A DNA stretch of 64,000 nt from Sphingomonas kyeonggiensis (GCF_030812785.1 NZ_JAUSTJ010000003.1:930001-994000); one strand, 5' to 3'. Positions 16,769 through 25,837 are shown, numbered from the stretch's first letter. The notes: a model not told the origin generated them from the letters alone. Numbers and translations are program-made.

Positions 16769-17467
16769 ATGATCGAACTTCGTCCCTTCGACAGCCTCGG
16801 CGGCGCCAACCATGGCTGGCTCGATGCCAAGCATCATTTCTCGTTTGCCGGCTATCACGATCCCGCCCGCATGCACTGGGGCAACCTCCGCGTGTGGAAC
16901 GACGACACGATCGCACCGCAGACCGGCTTCCCGCCGCACCCGCACCGCGACATGGAGATCATCACCTATGTCCGCGAAGGCGCGATCACCCACCAGGACA
17001 ATCTGGGCAACAAGGGCCGCACCGAAGCGGGCGACGTCCAGGTGATGAGCGCCGGCACCGGCATCCGCCACTCGGAGTACAACCTCGAGGACGTGACCAC
17101 CCGGATCTTCCAGATCTGGATCGTCCCGACCCGCGACGGCGAAGCGCCCAGCTGGGGCGCCAAGCCCTTCCCCAAGGGCGATCGCTCGGGCCATTTCGTC
17201 ACGCTGGCTTCGGGATACGAGAACGACAATGACGCGCTGCCGATCCGCACCGATGCGCGGGTGGTCGGCGCCACGCTGAAGGCCGGCGAGACCGCCGAAT
17301 ATGCCCTGGGCGCGGACCGCAAGGCCTATCTCGTGCCCGCCAGCGGCGCGATCGAGATCGACGGCATCCGGGTCAATGCCCGGGACGGCGCGGCGATCAG
17401 CGACCTCGAGGTGCTGAAGGTCACTGCGATCGAGGACAGCGAGATCGTGATGGTCGACGCGGCCTGA
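16769..17467 (+). CDS. Pirin family protein (quercetinase-like bicupin)
   Basis: This 232-residue bicupin protein has the pirin metal-site signature FPPHPHRDMEIITYV...GAITHQD near residues 50-75, with the His residues that bind iron or another metal. Some YhhW-type members degrade quercetin in vitro, but most have no known physiological substrate. It is divergent from a LysR regulator and ends at a strong terminator. Confidence 0.9.
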   Translation: MIELRPFDSLGGANHGWLDAKHHFSFAGYHDPARMHWGNLRVWNDDTIAPQTGFPPHPHRDMEIITYVREGAITHQDNLGNKGRTEAGDVQVMSAGTGIRHSEYNLEDVTTRIFQIWIVPTRDGEAPSWGAKPFPKGDRSGHFVTLASGYENDNDALPIRTDARVVGATLKAGETAEYALGADRKAYLVPASGAIEIDGIRVNARDGAAISDLEVLKVTAIEDSEIVMVDAA

Positions 17468-17472
17468 ACCGG

Positions 17473-17507
17473 AAGCGCGCGACGTCCCCCTACGCCGCGC
17501 GCTTTTT
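17473..17507. terminator. Terminator after the pirin gene
   Basis: AAGCGCGCG (17473-17481) pairs with CGCGCGCTT (17496-17504), and a T run to 17507 follows. The isochorismatase-like gene converges from 17529, so the hairpin may serve both strands. Confidence 0.8.
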
Positions 17508-17528
17508 CATCGGAAGGCGTTCGATCCG

Positions 17529-18149
17529 CTACCGCGACAGCGCTTCGAGCAACTCTGCTGTGCTGAGGATCGCATGGGCATAGGTCGGCCCGTTCAGCGC
17601 ATGGGCGGCATGCATCATCTCCTCGGAGAAGGCCGCCGTCGCGTCGCGGACCAGGGTGACGTGATAGCCGATCTCCATCGCGTAGCGGCCGGTCGATTCG
17701 ATGCAGGTATTGGCGAGCAGCCCGATCAGGATGACATGGCTTATGCCGTGCTGGCGCAGCTGCTGGTCGAGATCGGTGTTGGCGAAGCCGCTCTGTGCCC
17801 AATGCTCCTTGGCGATGACGTCGCCGGGCTGAGGGACGAAGTCCGGGTGCCAGTCGCCACCCCATTCGCCGCGGGCGAAGCTGTGGCGGTGCATGATCGC
17901 GCGCTGGGTGGGATTGGGGTGCGCCCAGTCCTCGTAATCGCCCGGCTCCCACCGACGATGCGGGGCGTAGAAGACCCGCATGCCAGCGCCGCGCACCGTA
18001 TCGGCGATCGCCTTGAGGTTGGCGATCAGGCCGTTCGCTTCGGCAATCGCCTGTACGCGCGGCCAGACCTTCCCGCCTTCGGACAGAAAGTCGTTATAGG
18101 GATCGACCAGCAGCAGCCCGGTCGCGCCCTTAGGATAATCGGGAGTCAT
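17529..18149 (-). CDS. Isochorismatase-like cysteine hydrolase
   Basis: This 206-residue cytoplasmic hydrolase shows the family triad: Asp in LLLVDPYNDF, Lys in VIAKEHW, and the nucleophile Cys149 in LANTCIESTGRYA. It probably cleaves an amide or vinyl ether bond, but the substrate cannot be read from the sequence. The ATG at 18149 has GGGAG 8 nt upstream. It follows the SRPBCC-like gene by 13 bp, so the two form a small operon. Upstream lie two tandem 17-bp boxes that also occur near other redox/hydrolase genes of the window. Confidence 0.88.
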   Translation of the reverse strand: MTPDYPKGATGLLLVDPYNDFLSEGGKVWPRVQAIAEANGLIANLKAIADTVRGAGMRVFYAPHRRWEPGDYEDWAHPNPTQRAIMHRHSFARGEWGGDWHPDFVPQPGDVIAKEHWAQSGFANTDLDQQLRQHGISHVILIGLLANTCIESTGRYAMEIGYHVTLVRDATAAFSEEMMHAAHALNGPTYAHAILSTAELLEALSR

Positions 18150-18162
18150 GCGATTGCTCCCT

Positions 18163-18690
18163 TCAAGCGGCGCGGCGCGCAAAGCGCTCGATGCTGGCGG
18201 CGAACAGCGGCGTCTCGCCCTGGTTATGGGCGATCGACATGGGCTGGCGCTGCGCCCGGAACACCTCGAACGGAATGCCTTGCTTGTCGAGCAGGGTGAG
18301 CATCGCATCGGTCGCGCGCGAGCGGACATGGTTGGTGAACTCGCAGCGGCCGCTATCGATCGCCTTCACGCTCAGCTCCCAATGGACATGGATGGTCGTG
18401 CGGCCGTTCGGCGTGAACACGTCCGACACCGACTCCAGGATCAGGTGATCCCTCTCGGCGAGCGTCTCAACATAATGCTGGACCATCAGGCTGCCGCCGA
18501 TGATCTCGACATTGATCGACATGCGGGTGCCGTCGGGCGCGGTGGTGAAGCCGGCGGCGACATGGGCGGGCGAGCAGCCCTGATATTCGGCATCGGGCAG
18601 GGTGAAGGCCCAGGTCGGCAGGTCGATCTTCTCGATCGGCGCGTCGACGATTGCGGAGAAGCTCGAGCTCACGATCTCGTTGTCGGTCAT
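18163..18690 (-). CDS. SRPBCC/START-like fold protein, function unknown
   Basis: This 175-residue protein reads like a lipid- or polyketide-binding SRPBCC fold: an N-terminal SFSAIVDAPIEKIDL strand, then alternating strands (SINVEIIGGSLMVQHYVETL, ILESVSDVF) and a C-terminal helix. I know no precise function for it. The ATG at 18690 has GGAG 8 nt upstream. It heads the two-gene operon with the isochorismatase-like hydrolase; tandem 17-bp boxes lie 60-93 bp upstream. Confidence 0.65.
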   Translation of the reverse strand: MTDNEIVSSSFSAIVDAPIEKIDLPTWAFTLPDAEYQGCSPAHVAAGFTTAPDGTRMSINVEIIGGSLMVQHYVETLAERDHLILESVSDVFTPNGRTTIHVHWELSVKAIDSGRCEFTNHVRSRATDAMLTLLDKQGIPFEVFRAQRQPMSIAHNQGETPLFAASIERFARRAA

Positions 18691-18749
18691 GGAAGATGCT
18701 CCGGTTGGGGATGGCCCGGGCAAGGTCGGCCGGGAGCTGGGTCGGAGCT

Positions 18750-18783
18750 ATTGGACGATGGTGCCGATTGGACCTTGGTATCG
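18750..18783 (+). promoter_or_regulatory. Tandem 17-bp boxes, locus A
   Basis: ATTGGACGATGGTGCCG (18750-18766) is followed directly by ATTGGACCTTGGTATCG (18767-18783). Similar tandem pairs occur at 25744-25777 and 29740-29773. They lie between the SRPBCC operon and the ECF sigma gene. Confidence 0.6.
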
Positions 18784-18874
18784 GGTTTCGGGCTGGCCCG
18801 TTGATCTTCGCCGCCGCGCGATATTAGCTGCGGCTATTGGCGACCCTAAGGTGATTGTGAGACAATGCTCCGGA

Positions 18875-19408
18875 ATGGGGAGAAAGCCGCAGGATCAGAC
18901 CAGCCGCGAGACGCTGGCCCGGGAAGCCGGGCCGGTGCGCCGCTGGCTGACCGGCTATTTCCGGCGCCGTGTCCGCGACGATGACGAGGTAGAGGACCTG
19001 GTGCAGGACGTCTTCACCCGGATCGTGGCGCGCGACAGCGAGGAGTCGGTCGGCCATCTCGGCGGCTATGTCCTGCGCACCGCGGCGAGCGTGCTGGCCG
19101 ATCGCGCGCGCCGCCGCGCGGTGCGGCGGAGCGACCTGCACGTCGTGCTCGACAGCGATCGCATGGGCGACGACGAACTCGATCCCGAACGGGTGCTGAG
19201 CGGCAGGGAGGACCTGAACGCCGTCACCGCCGCGCTGCTCTCGCTGCCCGAGCGGACCCGCACCGTGTTCGTGCTGCGCAGGCTCGAGGGCCAGCGTCAT
19301 GCCGAGATCGCCCGGCATCTCGGCATCTCGATCAGCGCGGTGGAGAAGCACATGGTCCGCGCGATGCGGCACCTGAGCGCGGAGATGGAGAAGCGCGATG
19401 GTGCATGA
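18875..19408 (+). CDS. ECF sigma factor, FecI type
   Basis: This 177-residue sigma-70 family protein has region 2 (DDDEVEDLVQDVFTRIVAR, about 33-60) and region 4 (LLSLPERTRTVFVLRRLEGQRHAEIARHLGISISAVEKHMVRAM). Region 3 is absent, as in extracytoplasmic-function factors. The next gene encodes a FecR-like anti-sigma regulator and overlaps it by 11 bp, and a receptor with an STN domain is close by. This is the classical arrangement for surface signalling by a TonB-dependent receptor. The start is uncertain: GTG codons at 18851 and 18857 are in frame, and the ATG at 18875 lacks a strong ribosome site. Confidence 0.9.
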   Translation: MGRKPQDQTSRETLAREAGPVRRWLTGYFRRRVRDDDEVEDLVQDVFTRIVARDSEESVGHLGGYVLRTAASVLADRARRRAVRRSDLHVVLDSDRMGDDELDPERVLSGREDLNAVTAALLSLPERTRTVFVLRRLEGQRHAEIARHLGISISAVEKHMVRAMRHLSAEMEKRDGA

Positions 19409-20408
19409 GGCGCTGACCCTGGAGCGGCTGCAGGCGATGCCGCTGGACGAAGCCGCCGCGCTGCTCGCGGTGCGCCGGGCCGAGGGACTGACGGCGCAGG
19501 AGGAGGGGTTGCTGGCCGACTGGCTGGCGGCGGACCCGGCGCATGCCCGGGCCTTCGGACTGGCCGAGCGCGGCTGGGATGCGTTTGACGCGAGCGCCGA
19601 CGACGAGCTTCTGGCGGCGATGCGCGCGCATGCGCTGGCGCAGCGGCGGCAAGGCGGTCGCGGCTGGCCGCAGTTCGCTGCGGTGGCGGCCGCGGTGTTC
19701 CTGTTGGTCACGGCGGGGCTGTGGTGGATGCCGTCCTTCCTGCCGGGCGGAAGCGGGCCGGCGGTGCGGGAGCTTGCCTGGACGCGCTATGCGGCGCCGG
19801 ACCGTCAGGTGCGCGACGTCACCCTGGCCGATGGCAGCGTGATGACCCTCGATGCGGGCAGCGTCGCCGAAGCGCGCTTTTCGGGCGATGGCCGCGCGAT
19901 CCGGCTGGTGCGCGGGCGGGCGCTGTTCGAGGTCGCGCACGATCCGTCGCGGCCCTTCGGCGTGATGGCCGCCAGCCGCCGCGTGGTGGCGCTCGGCACG
20001 CGCTTCGTCGTCGACCTCGACGACGACATGCTCAAGGTGATGCTGATCCGCGGCAAGGTCGCGGTCGAGCCGATGGGCAAGGGCGATGCGGTGACGCTGA
20101 AGCCCGGCCAGCGCTTCACCGAGCATGACGGCGCGGTCTCGGTGACGATGGTGCCGGCCCCGGTGGAGACGCCGGCCTGGAGCCAGGGGCTGGTCGATCT
20201 CAACGACGTGCCGCTCGGCCAGGCGGTGGCGGAGATCAACCGCCATGCGGCCGTCCGTGTCGTCATCCGCGATCCCGCCGTCGCGGCGCTGCGGGTCTCG
20301 GGCCAGTTCCGTGCCGGCGAGCCGGAGCGCTTCGCCCGCACCGTCGCCGAGCTGCACGGGCTACGCGTGATCCGCCGCGTGGGCGAAATCGAGCTCGCGC
20401 GAAAATAA
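19398..20408 (+). CDS. fecR: FecR-type anti-sigma regulator
   Basis: This 336-residue inner-membrane protein starts with the DUF4880 cytoplasmic domain that binds FecI-type sigma factors (LTAQEEGLLADWLAADPAHARAF). One transmembrane helix follows near residues 93-112, then the periplasmic FecR domain (DVTLADGSVMTLDAGS, RGRALFEVAHD) and a C-terminal DUF4974-like domain (VPLGQAVAEINRHAAV). It would relay the state of the STN-containing receptor to the sigma factor. It overlaps the sigma gene by 11 bp. Confidence 0.92.
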   Translation: MVHEALTLERLQAMPLDEAAALLAVRRAEGLTAQEEGLLADWLAADPAHARAFGLAERGWDAFDASADDELLAAMRAHALAQRRQGGRGWPQFAAVAAAVFLLVTAGLWWMPSFLPGGSGPAVRELAWTRYAAPDRQVRDVTLADGSVMTLDAGSVAEARFSGDGRAIRLVRGRALFEVAHDPSRPFGVMAASRRVVALGTRFVVDLDDDMLKVMLIRGKVAVEPMGKGDAVTLKPGQRFTEHDGAVSVTMVPAPVETPAWSQGLVDLNDVPLGQAVAEINRHAAVRVVIRDPAVAALRVSGQFRAGEPERFARTVAELHGLRVIRRVGEIELARK

Positions 20409-20476
20409 TTCTCGGATCGAGGTGTGGGTTTCCGATTCCGCTGCGTCTTTGGCGGGAATTTCGGAAGGGCACCCCA

Positions 20477-21214
20477 ATGACCGCCACGCTCGCTTCGTAC
20501 GACAGCTGCCGCTTCGAGCGGCCGCTCTTCCTGGGCAGCGCCGGGATTCCGCTGGCGCGGGTGCGGCCGAACCCCGCCGCGAAGGACCCGCATGCGATCG
20601 CGCATATCGTGCACCACGACAGGGCCGCCGCGGCGCGGCTGGCCGAGCTGTGCCGCTCCACGGGGATCGAGGCGAGCATCCATGCCAGCGTCCACGCCTT
20701 TGCCGAGGCAGCGCTGCCCGACGCGCCGGCCTGCCTGCTCATCCATGTCCGCCATTTGCCCTCGACCGAGTTCGAGCTGCTGGCCCGGCGCGTGCTGCCC
20801 GAGGCGCTGCCGCCGGTGATCGTCGCCGCCGAGCGGGCCGATGTGCGCACCGCAGTGCTGGCGATGAAGGCCGGCGCGATCGAGTTTTTCGATGGGCCGC
20901 CGCGCGATCAGGACCTGCTCGACGTGATCGCCACCGCCATCGCGATGGACCGGGCGCGCCGCCGGCTGGCGGTGGACTGCACCGCGCTACGCACGGCCCA
21001 TGCCCGGCTCACCGAGCGCGAGCGCCAGGTGATGGCGCTCGTCACCCAGGGCCTGCTCAACAAGCAGGTCGCTGGCGAGCTGGGGATCAGCGAGATCACG
21101 GTGAAGGCGCATCGCGGCGCGGTGATGCGCAAGATGGGCGTGCGCACGCTCGCCGACCTGGTGCGGATGGCAGATGCGCTAGCCTATCTCTCCGGCGATA
21201 GCGAGGCGCTCTAG
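20477..21214 (+). CDS. FixJ/LuxR-type regulator with degenerate receiver
   Basis: This 245-residue protein has a C-terminal LuxR helix-turn-helix (about 178-235: LTERERQVMALVTQGLLNKQVAGELGISEITVKAHR) like FixJ. Its N-terminal half aligns in layout with a receiver, but the phospho-accepting Asp position reads LLIHVRHLP (His90), the acidic pair reads VHHD, and the KPF loop reads FFDGPP. It is therefore unlikely to be switched by phosphorylation. It lies 68 bp after fecR on the same strand, and its stop codon overlaps the receptor gene's stop on the other strand (CTAG at 21211-21214). Confidence 0.85.
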   Translation: MTATLASYDSCRFERPLFLGSAGIPLARVRPNPAAKDPHAIAHIVHHDRAAAARLAELCRSTGIEASIHASVHAFAEAALPDAPACLLIHVRHLPSTEFELLARRVLPEALPPVIVAAERADVRTAVLAMKAGAIEFFDGPPRDQDLLDVIATAIAMDRARRRLAVDCTALRTAHARLTERERQVMALVTQGLLNKQVAGELGISEITVKAHRGAVMRKMGVRTLADLVRMADALAYLSGDSEAL

Positions 21215-24200
21215 AAGTTCGCGTTGAAGCCCAGTTCGAAACGGCGCCGGCGGGGATCGCCATAGGGGCTGTACATCGGGGTATTGCCCACAAACGCGTT
21301 CACGGCGTCATAGGGCGGCCTTTTGTCGAAGACGTTGACGATCCCCAGATCCAGGCTGAACGCATTGTCCTTGCCGATCCAGGGCAGGCTGAAGCGCCGG
21401 CTGGCGTAGAGATCGACATAGAGTTGCGCCGACACAAAATTCGATCCCTGCAGTCGTATGGTGCCGGTGGAGCAGCACAGATACTTGTCCGACATGGCGA
21501 CCCGGTAGCGGCTGAGATACTGGACGTTCGCGCCGACAAGAGAGCGTCCGACCGTCCACTCGGCACCGCCATTCGCGCGCCAGCGCAACGGGCCGTTGCG
21601 ATAGCCGGCAAGATGCTCGGCTACGTCGAACGGCTCGGTCCGCGTGGTACGAATCTGCCAGGTGCCGCTCGCATAGCTGCGCAGCGTTCCCTCGGCAAAG
21701 GGCAGGGTCCAGTCCAGCTTGGCATCGACCGATTCAACGTCGAGGGTGCCCGCGTTCATCACCCGGGAATCGATCATGGTGATGAGGCCGCCGGTATAGC
21801 CGAGCGCCCGGTCCGCATCGGTGAGCGGCAGCCGGGTGACGCGCTCGGGCCAGGCATCCTCATGAGCGAGGATGGTGGACGAGTATAGCTCGACCAGATC
21901 ACCGGTCCTGCGGATGTGCGAATAGTCGAAGGACAGGCGCGGACCGCGCTCCGCTGCCGGATTTAGGACCATGCCGAGCGCCAGGGTATTGGCGCGGATC
22001 GCCTTGAGGTCGGGGTTTCCCGACAATTTGGACAGATAGTCGCCGGTATCACTGAGGTCCCAGCTATTGCTCCGTTTCGGATCGGCGAGGCTATAGCGCC
22101 CCGAAGTGTAGGAAAACTCGATGAGATAATTGAGCGGCGGCGGCTGTTGCCCGGTCGCATAGCTGCCGCGCAGCATCAGCCAGGGAAAGGGAAGGAATTT
22201 CGCGCCGGCAGTGAAGGCGAGCGCCTGGAATCGGACGCGCCGCCGCTCCGAGTCCAGTTCGTCCGGATCGGTGGAGAAGCGGAAGCGCTGGTCGTCGTAG
22301 CGCGCGGCGAGCTGCAGCTCGAGGCCCTTGAGCAAGGGCACCGGCGCGTCCGCCGCGATCAGGGGAGCATTGAGCTCCGCGTGCAGCGATCGGGTGTTGC
22401 TCGTCCGGGCGGCATAGTCGGAGTAGAGCGGTTCCGGGCCGTACAGGTCGGCGAGATACTCGATGCTGAACCCGGGGACCTTCTCGATCCGGTTCTGGGC
22501 GAGAAGGGTCAGCGTCGTCGGTCCGGCGGTCATCCGCCAGACCGGGCCGGCCAGCCGCAGCGACTGCTCGCGATAGCGATTGTGCGACCGCTGCGTCGCC
22601 GCAGAGCTGCGCGTGAGCGTGGCAAGGTCGCGCTGCAGCGTGTCCCAGTCGCCAAAGGGATTGAAGCCGATATCGTCCTCGATCCCCAGCAGAGGGAAAT
22701 AGCCTTTCGTCCCGCCTTTCGCCTTGTAGCGGACCGATCCGAAGGTCGCCTCCGCAGTGGCGCTCCAGCGGAAGGACAGGGGCACGATCAGGCCCGCCGT
22801 GTAGCGATCACTCGCCATGTTGACCCGGTATTGCTGCGGCGAGGCCGGGCCTGGGAAGGTCACCGCGATATAATTTTCGAACGGGTTGTTCGGGGCGTCC
22901 GGTGAGAACATCACCTGGCCATCGGAGGTCTCGCCGTCGAACCGTCCCTGGTTGCGGAGCAGGAGCACGTCGAGATACGCCTCGATTCCGCCGACGAAGC
23001 GGTGGCGAAGGTTGAAGAGCGCCGAGGTGGTGGCCGGCGTCGATCCGAGGTCGCTGGCATTGCGCTCGTCCGACAGGGTGAGATCGGTCTTGCCCGAAGC
23101 CTGCATGAGCGCGGCGACCATGTCCGCGGTGCTTCCCGAGAAGCCGCGCGGCAGATAGGTGGTGCTGGCAATGGTAGCGCCGCCATATTCGGGCTTGAAG
23201 GTCAGGGGCTCGTCGCTGAACAGCCGGGATATGTTGATCGCGTTGCTGTAGAGGCGGGTTCCGCTTCCGGAGAATTCGTCGGGCAGTATCGCGTTGACGA
23301 ACTTCCGGGCTTCCAGCGCATAGTTGCGCTGGCCGTCGAGCAGCGCCTGTTCCCGGCGATGCGCGACATAGATGCTGACATTGGTGTCGCCCTGGTCCGG
23401 CGAGAAGCCGAAGCCACCCTCGAGGTTGAACCGGCGGGCATCGCCCCGGGTGCTGATCCCGGCGGTACCGTGGAGCTCGAGGCCGTGCAGGTCGCGTCGC
23501 AGCACGATGTTCACCACGCCACCCAGCGCGCCGAAGCCATAGATGCCGCCGGCCGTGCCGGTGAGCGTCTCGACCCGCTCGATCGCGTGGAACGGAATGG
23601 CGTTAAGGTCGGGCTGGGTGAAGCCCAGCGAGCTTTCCGGAATGCCGGGCAGGCGGCGGCCATCGACCAGGATCAGCGTCTGGTCCGTGCCCAGGCCGCG
23701 CAGGTCGATCTGCGAATTGGTCGCGCCCGTCTGGCCAAAGCTGTTCGGGAACATCTGCGTGTTGGCGCTGACCCGGTTGCGAAAATATTGCTCGAGATCG
23801 TTGCGGTGCGCGTTGACGATCTGGGGGCGTGTCGAAACCTGATAGGGCTGGACGTCGTTCTCGCGGCGGCGGATGTCGAGATTCTGGGTCTTGCGGCCGA
23901 CCACCAGGATCTCGGGTTCGGCAAGTTCCTCGGGCGGCGCGGCTTCGGGCAGGGTGGGGCGTTCGACGACCCAGGCACCGGTGGCGGCGCGGCGATGGAC
24001 GAGGTCGGTCTGGCCGAGCAGCGAACGCAGCGCGGCGTCGATCGTCATCCGGCCCTTGAGCCGCGGCGCGCGCAAGCCGCGCAGCGTGGCGCGGTCGAAC
24101 AGCAGCTCGATCCCGGTCTGGCGGGCGAGGTCCTTCAGCGCGCCGTCGAGCGGGCCGCTGAGGATGTCGACCGGAAAGGCATAGCCCTCCCCGGGCGCTG

Positions 24201-24264
24201 GCGCGGGCGCTTCGAGACCAGGCGGTGTTAACGCAAACACGGATAGCGCGACGGATGCCAGCAT
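21211..24264 (-). CDS. TonB-dependent receptor with STN signalling domain
   Basis: This 1017-residue outer-membrane receptor has a signal peptide. An STN domain follows (about 28-100: FPVDILSGPLDGALKDLARQ, LLGQTDLV), then a TonB-box region (EILVVGRK), a plug domain (residues about 135-260, with IDLRGLGTDQTLILVDGRRLPG) and a 22-stranded barrel ending in ELGFNANF with terminal Phe. The STN domain marks a transducing receptor that signals through FecR/FecI, which are encoded convergently. The ligand is not evident; iron chelates and glycans are both possible in this family. Confidence 0.93.
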   Translation of the reverse strand: MLASVALSVFALTPPGLEAPAPAPGEGYAFPVDILSGPLDGALKDLARQTGIELLFDRATLRGLRAPRLKGRMTIDAALRSLLGQTDLVHRRAATGAWVVERPTLPEAAPPEELAEPEILVVGRKTQNLDIRRRENDVQPYQVSTRPQIVNAHRNDLEQYFRNRVSANTQMFPNSFGQTGATNSQIDLRGLGTDQTLILVDGRRLPGIPESSLGFTQPDLNAIPFHAIERVETLTGTAGGIYGFGALGGVVNIVLRRDLHGLELHGTAGISTRGDARRFNLEGGFGFSPDQGDTNVSIYVAHRREQALLDGQRNYALEARKFVNAILPDEFSGSGTRLYSNAINISRLFSDEPLTFKPEYGGATIASTTYLPRGFSGSTADMVAALMQASGKTDLTLSDERNASDLGSTPATTSALFNLRHRFVGGIEAYLDVLLLRNQGRFDGETSDGQVMFSPDAPNNPFENYIAVTFPGPASPQQYRVNMASDRYTAGLIVPLSFRWSATAEATFGSVRYKAKGGTKGYFPLLGIEDDIGFNPFGDWDTLQRDLATLTRSSAATQRSHNRYREQSLRLAGPVWRMTAGPTTLTLLAQNRIEKVPGFSIEYLADLYGPEPLYSDYAARTSNTRSLHAELNAPLIAADAPVPLLKGLELQLAARYDDQRFRFSTDPDELDSERRRVRFQALAFTAGAKFLPFPWLMLRGSYATGQQPPPLNYLIEFSYTSGRYSLADPKRSNSWDLSDTGDYLSKLSGNPDLKAIRANTLALGMVLNPAAERGPRLSFDYSHIRRTGDLVELYSSTILAHEDAWPERVTRLPLTDADRALGYTGGLITMIDSRVMNAGTLDVESVDAKLDWTLPFAEGTLRSYASGTWQIRTTRTEPFDVAEHLAGYRNGPLRWRANGGAEWTVGRSLVGANVQYLSRYRVAMSDKYLCCSTGTIRLQGSNFVSAQLYVDLYASRRFSLPWIGKDNAFSLDLGIVNVFDKRPPYDAVNAFVGNTPMYSPYGDPRRRRFELGFNANF

Positions 24265-24348
24265 GCCCGATCCCCAAGAGCAGCGGTCTCATCCGGCACA
24301 TAGTGTAGAGAGGTGGTTTTAGTCCATATCGGAGCAAACCAACATGGG

Positions 24349-24930
24349 TCAGGCTGTTTCCGCCCGGGCGCGGGAGAGGGCGGTGGCCCACCAGTGCAGC
24401 TCGTCGAGCATCGTCGCGGCATTGGGCGCGAGATAAGGGAACTCTTCGAGCGGCTTGCCTTGCTGCCAGGCCGCGAGGAAGTCGGCGCCCTGGAGGTGCA
24501 CGCCATTGCGGGTGGGCGCCATCTGGAGCTCGACGCAGATCAGCCGCAACTGCTCCACCGCCCGCGCGCCGCCGACGCTGCCATAGCCGAGAAAGGCAGC
24601 CGGCTTCCGGTTCCATTCGGGATAGGCATAATCGAGCGCGTTCTTGAGCACGGCGGGGATGCTCCGGTTATATTCGGCGGTGACGAAGATATAGCCGTCA
24701 TACCCGGCGACCTTGCGCTGCCAAGCCTGGGCGATTTCGTCCTGCGAGGGCACCCAGGCATTGGAGGCGGCTTCGTCGAAGAAGGGCATCGGATAGTCGC
24801 GCAGGTCGAGCAGCTCGACGTCCATGTCGCCGCGCGCCCCGGCATGATCGAGGAGCCAGCGCGCCGGGATATCGGCGAAGCGCGTGGCGCGCGTGGTGCT
24901 CAGGATGATGGCGATGCGGGGCTGGGTCAT
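24349..24930 (-). CDS. NADPH-dependent FMN reductase family protein
   Basis: This 193-residue flavodoxin-fold protein begins MTQPRIAIILSTTRATRFADIPARW and contains FVTAEYNRSIPAVLKNALDYAY and LGYGSVGGARAVEQLR, typical of FMN-dependent NADPH reductases of the azoreductase/quinone-reductase group. AAGGAG lies 8 nt before the ATG. It follows the hypothetical gene 24951-25670 by 20 bp in the same operon. Its promoter region carries the shared 17-bp boxes, which fits a role in redox detoxification. Confidence 0.88.
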   Translation of the reverse strand: MTQPRIAIILSTTRATRFADIPARWLLDHAGARGDMDVELLDLRDYPMPFFDEAASNAWVPSQDEIAQAWQRKVAGYDGYIFVTAEYNRSIPAVLKNALDYAYPEWNRKPAAFLGYGSVGGARAVEQLRLICVELQMAPTRNGVHLQGADFLAAWQQGKPLEEFPYLAPNAATMLDELHWWATALSRARAETA

Positions 24931-24950
24931 CGGGCTGGCTCCTTGGTGGG

Positions 24951-25670
24951 TCAGGCGAGGGCGAAGTCGGACAGGTCGATCGAGACCATGACCGGATCGA
25001 GGATCGGCGCACCGTCCTCGCCGCGGCGATACGCACGGCGTCGGGTGGGAAAGCGAAAGCCGGAAACCTCGACGAAGTCCGAGACGAGGTGCGCACCCGC
25101 GAAACCGCCGGCGACATCGACATGATAGTCGTGGCGGGCGAGCAGGCCGTCGGGGCCGAAATAGAAGTCCTGCTGCGTGCTGTGCGTGGCGATCCGCGCG
25201 GGAAAGGTGGCGCGCAGCCCGCGCCAGGTCTCGCCGCCCGCCTCGATCGGGGCGATGTCCTCGATCCCGACATCGGGCTCGGCGAGCAGGAAGGGCGTGG
25301 TGAGATAGGTCCACAGCGCATAGCCGTTGAAATAGGCCCGGTGGAGCGGGTCCCAGGGCGTGGCGATCGCATGGCCGGCAAAGGCGGAGCGGGGATCGGC
25401 ACGCTCGGCGACCACCCGGTCGCTGCTGTCGCAGATCGCGATCCGATCGGGATGGAACACACTCCGCCAGTCGGGATCGCCGAACGGGGCGAGCGTCGCC
25501 CATTCATGATCGAGCGTCACGGTGATCCGGCGCGGATCGCTGTCCTGGACCAGTCCCTTCATCCCCCAGAAGGCGCCGCCTGTAACGATCGTGGCGGAGA
25601 GCGTCTGGTAGCGGCGCCAGCGCTCGAGGCCGCCATGCGCGGCAAGGGCTTCGGTGAGGAGACTATGCAT
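24951..25670 (-). CDS. Conserved hypothetical protein, beta-rich
   Basis: I do not recognise this 239-residue protein. It starts MHSLLTEALAAHGGLERWRRYQTLSATIVTGGAFWG and has repeating strands (RITVTLDHEWATLAPFG, TQQDFYFGPDGLLARHDYHVDV), a pattern reminiscent of LolA/outer-membrane-lipoprotein-sorting folds. No signal peptide is visible. AGGA lies about 9 nt before the ATG at 25668-25670. It heads the operon with the FMN reductase and faces the SDR gene across the boxes at 25744-25777. Confidence 0.6.
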   Translation of the reverse strand: MHSLLTEALAAHGGLERWRRYQTLSATIVTGGAFWGMKGLVQDSDPRRITVTLDHEWATLAPFGDPDWRSVFHPDRIAICDSSDRVVAERADPRSAFAGHAIATPWDPLHRAYFNGYALWTYLTTPFLLAEPDVGIEDIAPIEAGGETWRGLRATFPARIATHSTQQDFYFGPDGLLARHDYHVDVAGGFAGAHLVSDFVEVSGFRFPTRRRAYRRGEDGAPILDPVMVSIDLSDFALA

Positions 25671-25743
25671 CGATCGGGTTCCTGGGGGCGGCGGAAGGGG
25701 TTCCGGCACCCCCCGATCTGGCAGCTCGACCCCGCCGGATTCC

Positions 25744-25777
25744 ATTGGACCATGGTATTGGCGACACCATCGGACAA
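25744..25777 (+). promoter_or_regulatory. Tandem 17-bp boxes, locus B
   Basis: ATTGGACCATGGTATTG (25744-25760) is followed in register by the weaker GCGACACCATCGGACAA (25761-25777). They sit centrally between divergent starts at 25670 and 25838, so one protein could control both operons. Confidence 0.6.
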
Positions 25778-25837
25778 TGGCGGGCGAAGCGGCCCCGCCG
25801 ATATCCCGAGGACCTTCCAGCAGACGAGGTCTTCCCC

